A stretch of DNA of 64,000 bases from Platerodrilus igneus (lineage: Eukaryota > Arthropoda > Insecta > Coleoptera > Lycidae), in assembly GCA_036346225.1 (NCBI GenBank), contig JARFIW010000003.1, positions 3,404,501 to 3,468,500 on the forward strand, read 5' to 3'. The position numbers were made by a program, and so were the translations under genes. The stretch's first letter is position 1; the number at the start of each line of letters is the position of its first letter. The notes under the pieces were generated by a model that searched no databases, was not told where the DNA came from, and was given only the letters and a program-made list of their open reading frames with translations. Below are positions 56,058 through 64,000 of the stretch, piece after piece.

Positions 56058-57410
56058 ATTTTGATATTTTAAACAGCTAGTACGTTCAACTACAATAATT
56101 TAAATGTTTAATGTAGTTTTTATATTTAGTAGCTGCTATTTTCAAATAAACCCAAGATTAATATGTTTTAGATTTTAGTAGCATAAATCATATTAATACT
56201 ATTCGTCAAGATTTGATTTTTCAATACGTACTGTCTTTAACAAAGCGTAATTACAATTAGGTTAATAGTGAAAACCTCCTCTAAAATTTAGCATGTGTTA
56301 ATCATTGATGAATTTTACTAATATCATTTTACCGTGAAAGAACGATATCACACGATCTTTGCAATTACTTTTATTTTAGTTTTAGTTAGTATAAAAAAGT
56401 ATCAAGACAATAAATAAGATGTTGCTGATTTCTTATACAGTACAAACAAAAACCTGTTTGTCAGTTTATCTTTAATATTATTTCTTTTAAAAGACAATAT
56501 TAGATGGTTCTAGGAAAGAATCGTAAATCTACCTCAAACAGTGTTTACGTTTTTCATAATAAAATATAACAGTATTTATAGCACGGGCATTATGTCTGCT
56601 TATTATTTGCATTATACTGTGTTATTTTATGTCGGCATTGATTGAAAAGTTTATGCCCCTATGAGTCATAAACTTCAACCCTTGGTCGTGAGAGAAAGTT
56701 TGGGGTCATTCTTTTGGAGTATCGGCTACTTCTAAGGACATTGGTAATGGCCACAATAAATAAACCGTAAATATTATCGTACCATGCGTTTTGTAACACC
56801 ATTTGTTGAGTGATTATGTACAAAAGAAAATATTAGTTTTTGCTACCAGGTCACATTTTTAAATATTAATAGAGAGCTGGTTTTCATATAAAAGTAAAAA
56901 ATTCAAAATGATGGATTAGTAATACATACTTAATTAAAAATTAAATTTTTTCGTTTATTCTGAAAACTTCTGTAGTCTCTAGACCGTGACCTCGGGTTGT
57001 ATATGTTTAAGATGGTTTTCAACACGACTTCTGTTCGTTAAATAAAATAAACTTGTTTTATAAAATCAAATTTTCAAAATCATTTCGAGCTTCTCCAATA
57101 TCTAATACTAGTTATAAACAAACAACAATTTGAAATAAGGCGCATTAAACAAATCGAACTAATCTAGAATTTTTTGATCTACAAACGTGGCTCGATGACA
57201 AAATTTATTAGATATGTATCACTAATACCTATTACATTATTTTCCTATTGCCTTAAAACTCAATCACCATGTACACTAGAAAATCGTTCTAATTCTTATA
57301 TGCTTGCTACTAGAGATTTTTAAAATGTGCGTTTGGGAGAAATTAAGATTGACATATTTTTAGTGAACATTAAAATTTTGAACTAAATTTATATTTAAAA
57401 AATTCAACCT

Positions 57411-57574
57411 TTCGAACCGAACCGGACCGAACCTTGAGCTAGGTTGGGTTTGGTTCGAAAAATTTGTCGGTTCGGTTCGAGGTTCGGTTCGAAAATAAAA
57501 TGTCCGGTTCGGTTCGGTTCGGTTCGAAAAATCGAACCGAACCTCGAACCGAACCTCGAACCTGTTCGGTTCGT
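57411..57574. repeat. TTCGGTTCGG/CCGAACCGAA hairpin-forming array, copy 2
   Basis: Same orientation as copy 1. It ends about 85 bases before the CRAL-TRIO exon, inside its upstream intron. The peptides NRTEPNRT and FGSVRF it encodes are artefacts. Confidence 0.85.
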
Positions 57575-57659
57575 GTCCATTCCTACTTTTTGCGTTAAAT
57601 TTGCTGTTACGTCATACATATTACTGTTAGGTTTAAATGATATAACTTTTATTTTGCAG

Positions 57660-57819
57660 ATAACCACTTCTTGCTATGCTTTTTACGTGGGTGTAAGTTT
57701 AGTCTGCAGAAAACGAAGGAAAAACTTGATTACTATCACAGTGTACGAACACTGTTTCCTGAATTGTTTGGCAATCGAGATCCTTTGGCAGCCGATATTC
57801 AACGTGTCCTAAAAGCTGG
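57660..57819 (+). CDS. CRAL-TRIO domain protein, internal exon (N-terminal helix region)
   Basis: A pyrimidine-rich acceptor ...TTTTATTTTGCAG ends at 57659. The 160-base exon encodes NHFLLCFLRGCKFSLQKTKE, KLDYYHSVRTLFPELFG, NRDPLAADIQRVLKAG, the CRAL-TRIO N domain pattern (FLRGCKFSL..TKEKLD and NRDPL). It ends at GG before GTAAAC, phase 2. The family (alpha-tocopherol transfer, retinaldehyde-binding and Sec14-like proteins) binds small lipophilic molecules in the cytosol. No stop or frameshift, unlike the surrounding transposons. The upstream exon(s) were not found with confidence; see 28743. Confidence 0.85.
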
Positions 57820-57869
57820 GTAAACTTGTTGTATATTACATTAGTTTTTTTAGCAATGCTACTTTTTAG
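57820..57869 (+). other. 50-bp GT-AG intron
   Basis: GTAAAC...TACTTTTTAG. Removing it joins GG to A and keeps the frame from VLKAG into AILPLSQTNG. The length is typical of the smallest insect introns. Confidence 0.8.
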
Positions 57870-58242
57870 AGCGATTCTTCCACTTTCTCAAACAAATGGT
57901 GTAGATGGGCCTAGAATTGTTTTAATACGCTTTAGCGTTTGTAATCCTATAGAAATACCATATAATGTATTAGCAAAAACCATTTTTATGATACTTGATA
58001 TATTGATGAATGAAGATGAAAACGCCACTGTCTCAGGAGTTCATTATATTGTCGACATCGAAAATTTTTCTCCCAATTATGTGTTACAACTGACTCCAGC
58101 CGTATTGCACAGAAGTGCCACTGTCGTTCAAGCTGGATTTCCCATGAGAATCAAAAAGATTGATTTCCTAAATATGCCAAAAGTATTTGAAGCAGTATTG
58201 GCACTAATTAAAGCAGTTTTATCAAAGAAGCTAAATGAAAGG
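57870..58242 (+). CDS. CRAL-TRIO domain protein, main lipid-binding domain exon
   Basis: Reads AILPLSQTNGVDGPRIVLIR, then NVLAKTIFMILDILMNEDEN, ATVSGVHYIVDIENFS, LQLTPAVLHRSATVVQAGFP, MRIKKIDFLNMPKVFEAVLA and LIKAVLSKKLNER. This is the CRAL-TRIO core with the DGPR, VSGV.YI.D, P.R.K.I.F.N.P and F...K..LS.KL landmarks. It has no internal stop and ends at AGG before donor GTAAAT at 58243. The C-terminal exon (Y..KE.LP.EYGG-type) is not recognisable downstream, so the gene either continues outside the window or is truncated. Intact reading frame and correct splice sites suggest a real host gene or a recent loss. Confidence 0.87.
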
Positions 58243-58779
58243 GTAAATAGCATATCGGTTCTAATGAGGTGTGGTTAAGCTATTCACAAATTATTCAAAT
58301 TTACCCTAGAGTACATAGCAAAACTTCTTATTCAAGATTTAAATATATTGACCGACAATGAAAAATTACACGTTCTAAAGTGTATGGTTTCCACAGTGGA
58401 TTTTATTAAAAATGATGTAAAATTACAATGAAGAAATAAGCTAACTCTCAAAAACCTCTTGCAATCAAAGTTATTTTTGTAAAAAATAATGTAAGGCTAA
58501 TTAAGTGCTTTCAAGAACAAAACGGAACCGTATCATTTAATTCACTTTAATATGAGCATTATTATATACGGTTGACATAAAACATTGCATTTATTAACAC
58601 TATAAGCCCCTGCGTGGGATGTAAAAATCATTATTTGGACAGAAGTCTTTTTATCGCGGAAACACTTATTACGTGGGACACAATTGAATATCGTTTTATT
58701 TCAGAAAAATAATTTACAAGAAAGGCAGCAGCTCTTTCGGTATTTAGAGTGGAAAATTCCCTAGGGGTGTGTATAGTAT
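58243..58779. other. Intron or 3' flank of the CRAL-TRIO gene
   Basis: A 50-codon open stretch at 58276-58428 (LFKFTLEYIAKLLIQDL, then ILTDNEKLHVLKCMV) does not match the expected CRAL-TRIO end. Its origin is unknown. Confidence 0.35.
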
Positions 58780-60833
58780 TCTAAGACACACTACTGCGAT
58801 GTGGAAGACAACAGAAAACCGTACCAATAACGTTTTCAAAAATGATGACATTCTCCAGGGTAAAAAATTCCGGAGCCGGAGCAGTCCCAGATTCGGATCT
58901 GCCAGAAGAGACTACTTCGGAGGTTGTAATCGGCAGGAGTAGAAAAAACGGAAACCTCTTGCGAGTCAATGCGTGGAATGTTAAAAGCATGAAGCAAATA
59001 GGTAAGCTAGAAAATTTCAAAATTGAAATGGATATGTTGGCATTAAATATAGTAGGGATTAGCGAAATTCGGTGGACAGAAGCGGGAGATTTTTGGAACA
59101 TAAACTTTAAAGTAATTAATACAGGATGAGGGAAAATAAATTTGGGTGTGGGGATAGTTACGTGAAGAAAAATAAAACACCGTTTTTAAAACTATTTACA
59201 AAAGAACGAAAAAGTACTCATGGTTAGATTAGAATCTGGCAACATTGGGGAAGGGGTAGAATCTATCTAAAAGACATCGAAGACACACTAAGATTCATAA
59301 AAGGACATGAAAATTTAATAATTACGGGAGATTTTAATGCGGAGGTAGGCCAGGGTAGAGAAGGAGCGGTAGTAGGTGTATTTGGCTTAGGCAATAGAAA
59401 CGACAGGGGAAATAGGTTGGTAGAATTTTGCGACAAAAACAAATTTACCATCACAAGTACATTATTTCAACATCATACTGGAAGACAATGCATGTGGAAG
59501 ATGACAGAGGTATAGGCAGATATCAAATGGATTTCATTCTTGTTCGATAGCGGCTAAGGAATCAAGTAAAACATTGTAGAAGCTACCCAGAAGCAGATAT
59601 TAACACTGACCAAAACATAATAGTTATGAAAGCCGTGCTTAAATTTATAAAGGCACTTTGACGTTGAAGAGCTAAAAATTAAAAGTATCCACAAATGATT
59701 TGCGAATAGGTCAAACGAATTGCTGAACATTTCTAACGCCAAGGAAGTAGAAGCAGAATAAAATAACATTAAATCTAGCTTAGAGATAGCGGCCAGATAT
59801 ATCTTAGGGTATAAATAAAAAGAAAATATGAACCCACGGGAAACAAAGGATATTCTGAATTTAATAGAAGAAGGGCTAAAATACAAAAACATACTAGACC
59901 AAACAGGAAAACAGAGATACAAAGCCATAAATTATTAAATTATTCGCAAATGCAGCCAAGCAAGAGAACAATGTATTGATGAAAAGTGCAAAGAAGTACA
60001 AACTAAGATGGAAATAGAAAAGATAGACGAAGCATTCAAACTAATTAGAATGAATTTTAAGCATATAAAACCACATAGCAAAAAAGTATGCGACGCGGGA
60101 AGAGATATACTTATATAAAATGTAGAGCAAGTCGATAGATAACAAGAATATAGAGGGAATTTATATGCAGGACCCGAACTAGAAACACTAGAACAGGAAA
60201 CAGACCGTAAAAATGATGATATAGGACATCCTATTCATAGAGATGACTTACAACTTGTACTAAAAGGTCTGAAAAATAATAAGGTTCCACATATAGATAA
60301 GGTGCAAGCAGAAATTCTAACAGCCGCTGGACAAGCAGTAACAGAATATCTTTCCAATTTGTAAGCTAAATGTATGAGAGAGGCGATATATCCAAAGATT
60401 TTGAATGTATCACCATAGTCGCAATATTAAAAACGGGAGGCACAGATAGATGTGAAGATTTTCGAACAATAAGTCTGGCCGCACACGTGTCATAAATATT
60501 GACTAGGATTATTTATACAAAGACGGATGGAAAAACGGGCTAAAAACACTAGAAGAAGATCAATTTGGGTTTAGGCAAAATGACGGAACTCTGGAGGCCA
60601 TTTTAGCTATAACAGTGATAATGGAGAAAACAACAGAAAAAGAAGAAATCGTGTATATAGGGTTTGTAGATCTGGAATAAGCGCTAAATTTTAAGAACTT
60701 ACACATACCCGAGGCAAACAATACAGCAAACAAATCCTTTTCTCTGAAAGAACCTAATTTTTATTTATGTAATAGTATAAGTTCAAACATGTACAATATT
60801 ATACTAATTCAATCTAACCTTTTAGTAACCTGG

Positions 60834-60837
<4 letters not shown>

Positions 60838-60876
<39 letters not shown>
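60838..60876 (+). repeat. (CA)n microsatellite
   Basis: About 19 CA units followed by interrupted CAAACACACAAAACAC. Confidence 0.95.
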
Positions 60877-60883
<7 letters not shown>

Positions 60884-60924
60884 AAAACACCTCTTATGCA
60901 CTGTGCAAACACAAAACACCATTC

Positions 60925-61104
60925 ACACACTTACATTGCCTTTTCAATATCTGGATTTCTGGCTGCCGATGGTCCTGACTGATAAGGCAACATCCGTCGA
61001 GCGTTCCTCTTTGAAGATTAGGATATCCGGCTTCCGATGGCCCTGGTCCTAAAGGGGGAACGTAACACGGATACCAACATCACACACAACACGCATACAC
61101 ACAA

Positions 61105-61184
<80 letters not shown>

Positions 61185-61360
61185 AACACATACTTCCATT
61201 GCCTTTTCAACATCTGGATTTCCGGCTGCCGATGGTCCGGACTGACAAGACAATGTCCGTTGTGCGTTCTTCCTTGAGGACTGGGATATCCGGCTGCCGA
61301 TGGTCCTGGTCCTAGAGAGGGAACGTAACACGGACCAACATCACACAACACACATACACA
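60925..61360 (+). repeat. Two ~165-bp modules separated by microsatellite
   Basis: 60925-61090 and 61193-61360 share CATTGCCTTTTCAA(T/C)ATCTGG, CCGATGGTCC, GGATATCCGGC and GGAACGTAACACGGA. Confidence 0.85.
61104..61182 (+). repeat. (CT)n(CA)n compound microsatellite
   Basis: About eight CT units, then about 30 CA units. Confidence 0.95.
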
Positions 61361-62821
61361 CGACCCCCACACACACATACACACACATACACACATAACA
61401 CATGATGGTTACTTTCTGTGAGGAAGCCAGGTCTGCTTAAATTTCAGGTAGCACACTACTGAAACGTTGGAACAAATAAACAAATAAATAAATAAATCTG
61501 GATTAAGCGTTCGACCATGTAAAATGGAGAAAAATGTTCTAAATACTCTAAAAGATTGGAATGGGTTGTAAGGATAGACGGCTATTACATAGCCTATACA
61601 CAGAGCAAACAACTGTAATAGAATTAGAGCAGGAACGAACAGAAGTTGATGTTGGAAAAGAGGTGAGACAGGGATGAGCGCTATTCCCTTTAACTTTTAA
61701 TTTGTGTACCGAAAATGCAATGAATACTGTAAAATACAGAAAGACATGAAATAATTATGTAGGAATAAACGATAATATACTTAGATTTGCAGATAATAGG
61801 GCGGTATTAGCATCTAGAAAAGAAGAGTTAGAAGCAGTTCTTAATGAAATGGAGACAGTACTAACAGAAAGATACGGTATGAAAATTAACAAACTTAAAA
61901 CTAAGGTACTAGTGTGTATAAGATTGGAAAAAAGTCAGAAACCAGAATACAAATAGCAAACGAGAACATGCAATTGGTTAAGGATTTCTGCTGCTTAGGA
62001 AACCAAATAACGCAGGAAGTGATACTGTAAAAATATACAAGATATCAGTACAAGCCGTGCTGCATTTAACCAGAAAAAGCAACTATTATGTACAAATACA
62101 ACAGCCATAGAAACAAGAAAAGGTTGCTGAAAGCGTATGTAGAGCACAGCACTGTACGGCTTCGAAACGTGGTCACTAGATGAACTAGGCAGAAAAAAGA
62201 CTTAAAACGTAGTGCTACAGACCAATTATGAAAATATCATGGACAGGCAATATTAAGAACGAAAAAGTTCAACACATAGTAGGGAAAGAAAAATATCAAT
62301 GAAAAACAGTAAAAAAATAGGAGAGATTAAATAATATGACACGTTCTAAGGCACAAGGACATAGTACGGGATATATTAAAAGTAGAGGAAGGAGAAAATA
62401 GAGATAGAAATAGACATGTATTAGACTATTGCACACAGATGGTGAAAGATGTAGGCTTTGGGAACTTCAGGGAAATGTCTAGGTTAGCTTAGAATAGGAA
62501 ACAATGGAATTATGCGTTTTTTCCAGTTCTAGGACTGAAAACCCAATGATGATGATGAGTTTTTTTTTAAACAAAACGAAGCTTTGCCAGTGGTGACATT
62601 CCGTCCGAATATAAAATTTGAAACATTTGAATTGCGCATAATTGATGCTATGCCTCACAGCAGTACGTCAAAACAGTTGTAGTAAGAATGGTTCACTTTC
62701 GCTTAACAAACGTCGAGTGCTTGCCCTGGATGGACATTGCAACATGTTTTTATGCGTTACTGATGTACGCAATTCTAAAGTATAGGTTACGTTTGCGTAT
62801 ATAAGTTATAAAAGTGAAATT

Positions 62822-64000
62822 ATGTCTGATGAAAAAGAGCCCGAATTTTATGTAGAATGAAGTTCATCGGAAGACTGTACCACGTGTTGAATCAACAAAT
62901 CCTCAGATAATTCTTTTGAAAAAGAGATCCCTAAACGCCATCGCAAATTAGATGGTGATACCTCTGTCAAAAGAAAGAGCAAGTATAGAGGTCTACAGTT
63001 ATGGCTGGATAAAGTGATCTGCAAAATGGTGTAACTAAGTTAAAATTTGTTACAACAAATAAGTTGTAATAAAATATTATAAAATGACCTTTTGCATGTA
63101 TTGCAGTTAGGACATAAATAACACGGGCAAAATTCTATTTCAGGCAGAAAATATAACAGGTAATTTAACTAATATATCGGTTTCTACAAAACGGCCATAA
63201 CAGGTTTGTGATATACTTGTCACAGAGTTGAAAATAAGTTGTGGTAGCGGTTACAGAATGGCATTGTTACCAAGACAATTGAAGCAGGTACATCAGAGTC
63301 TGTAAGTGGCGGGAATTAGTCTGAAACGGAAGAGGTGAAGGCTAATTCTAATTTAGTAGGGAAAGGCGTAGATGGATCCAAGTTACACCAATTTGAGTTG
63401 GCTATCGTTTCAAAGACAAGTATTATGTTCTATATAACAAAGAACCATTTGAATATTTCAAACTGTTTTTGGCTAACAAAGTTTTGTCATACATAGCTGA
63501 CTCGAAACAGGGAAATAAAGCTCAATCAATAAGTCCAAATCAAAACCTTGGCACTTACTTGTGCTGAAGAACTCTAAAACTTTTTTTTTAATGGGTTTGT
63601 AGACAGCATCTGTACTACATGACTACTGGAGTGAACATTTTTTGTATGCAACAAAGTAAAGAAAGTAATGACCAAAAATAGTTTCAAGCAATTGCTGTCC
63701 ATGCTACATTTCAATGATAATAAAGCACTAAACATCGAAGATACAAATTTTGATAGGCTTCGTAAGATAGCATCATTGTTGCATAAACTAATTGAACATT
63801 TCCTATCCATTTTGATTCTAAAAACTAATATTTGTATTGGCAAAACTATGCTATCATTTCGAAGTAGATTGAAATTCGAACAGTATATCAAAAATAAAAG
63901 GAATAAATTTGGTACAAACCTGTATAAGCTATGCGTTCAAAACGGATACATGACCTAAAAGTCTATTACGGTAAAGCTGCCCAGCAAAGAGGGTCGGCAT
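62822..64000 (+). pseudogene. piggyBac transposase pseudogene, cut by the window edge
   Basis: ATG at 62822 reads MSDEKEPEFYVE then a stop; later frames give EIPKRHRKLDGD. From 63440: FEYFKLFLANKVLSYIADSK, QGNKAQSISPNQNL, HYWS-like DYWSEHFLYA, then from 63668 MTKNSFKQLLSMLHFNDNKA, KIASLLHKLIEHFLSIL and MLSFRSRLKFEQYIKNKRNK, FGTNLYKLCVQNGY. This is the piggyBac DDE_Tnp_1_7 pattern (LHFNDN, FRGR..F.QY...KP.K.G.K...LC). The DE normally found just before M..FRGR is GK here, so the first catalytic Asp is lost. At least four frameshifts, plus one after 63950 where VYYGKAAQQRGSA continues in the next frame. Confidence 0.82.

Larger units (their letters stand above)
55893..57588. mobile_element. Possible element bracketed by TTCGG arrays
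   Basis: The left end TAGTGATGGATTCGAACCG (55898 region) and the right end CGGTTCGTGTCCATTCCTA (about 57568-57586) are imperfect inverted matches. A ~150-165-bp TTCGG/CCGAA array follows each end inward. The interior 56060-57410 is AT-rich with no gene. It could instead be two separate copies of one short repeat, each truncated. Confidence 0.4.
60684..61496 (+). mobile_element. Non-autonomous retroposon inserted in the LINE
   Basis: The 813-bp insertion starts CTAAATTTTAAGAAC and ends in an (AAATA)n tail (AAACAAATAAATAAATAAA). It is flanked by 13-bp TCTGGAATAAGCG (60671-60683) and TCTGGATTAAGCG (61497-61509), one mismatch. Inside are two ~165-bp copies of a GC-richer module (GCCTTTTCAA.ATCTGGATTTC.GGCTGCCGATGGTCC...GGGAACGTAACACGGA) and CA/CT microsatellites. 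No coding region. Tail plus long target duplication indicate LINE-driven retroposition. Confidence 0.75.
58780..62558 (+). mobile_element. RTE-like LINE, longest copy, split by an insertion
   Basis: The endonuclease start reads LLRVNAWNVKSMKQIGKLEN and LNIVGISEIRWTEAGDF (58950-59095), then GDFNAEVGQ (59329) and RNDRGNRLVEFCDKNKFTI (59395-59455). RT: KVPHIDKVQAEIL (60290), FVDLE (60665) interrupted by an 813-bp insertion, resuming at 61497. ADNRAVLA.. is near 61795 and the C-terminal YCTQMVKDVGFGNFREMS at about 62430. The 3' end is CCAATGATGATGATGAG at 62541-62557. Numerous stops and shifts. It shows the full layout from which the 1-2806 and 4680-17095 fragments derive. Confidence 0.85.

Noticed and set aside
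61049..61396. Val/Cys-rich antisense frame across the CA/CT repeats
   Set aside because: Dinucleotide repeat translation.

Overview
The window looks like transposon-dense, AT-rich arthropod DNA, most likely insect. I infer this from the element families present: an RTE-like LINE with insect-style endonuclease and C-terminal motifs, Ty3/Gypsy, BEL/Pao, a Polinton/Maverick, piggyBac, hAT and a tRNA-derived SINE. Very short GT-AG introns fit as well. I cannot resolve species or order. The only convincing host gene is a partial CRAL-TRIO lipid-binding protein gene (57660-58242, two intact exons around a 50-bp intron). A possible first exon lies at 28743-28801, which would place much of the window inside a transposon-filled intron.

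Layout. 1-2806: decayed sense LINE 3' ends, partly duplicated together with their flank, and a SINE. 3897-4165: hAT C-terminus next to a hAT-like terminal sequence. 4680-17095: an antisense LINE split by a Ty3/Gypsy element of form LTR-internal-LTR-internal-LTR (5062-16823) with a 4-bp target duplication. Each internal unit keeps an intact integrase but no RT, protease or complete gag. 18079-20880: a 2.8-kb palindrome with 1.08-kb inverted arms that begin TG, end CA, are flanked by AGTT, and each carry a primer-binding-site-like TGGTATCAGAG. 21130-25175: degraded BEL/Pao gag-pol. 25325-25650: Gypsy integrase C-terminus. 26510-28742: antisense Gypsy LTR and leader with PBS-like tandem repeats. 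28803-32597: little recognisable.

32604-49659 is a full-length Polinton (17,056 bp, ~0.7-kb inverted repeats, 6-bp duplication CATCTA). It keeps a broken protein-primed family B DNA polymerase, a packaging-type ATPase and a Pipsqueak-like HTH that reads into the ATPase. A four-copy, ~182-bp promoter-like tandem repeat lies upstream of the polymerase. A nested 7.2-kb inverted-repeat complex (38356-45545) encloses a Crypton-like tyrosine recombinase pseudogene. No rve integrase or capsid gene is recognisable. The Polinton sits just beyond the 3' end of an older DDE transposase pseudogene (49675-51885).

52074-54891 is a foldback element with tandem-repeat arms and TA target sites. 55893-57588 is bracketed by TTCGG arrays. 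The CRAL-TRIO exons follow, then a fuller LINE copy (58780-62558) interrupted by a 0.8-kb non-autonomous retroposon with a 13-bp target duplication. The right edge holds a piggyBac transposase pseudogene.

The genes do not form a pathway. The window is a stack of nested insertions whose relative order can be read from interrupted elements and target duplications. Most coding remnants carry frameshifts. The near-identical repeat copies differ often by homopolymer length, so some frameshifts may be sequencing errors.
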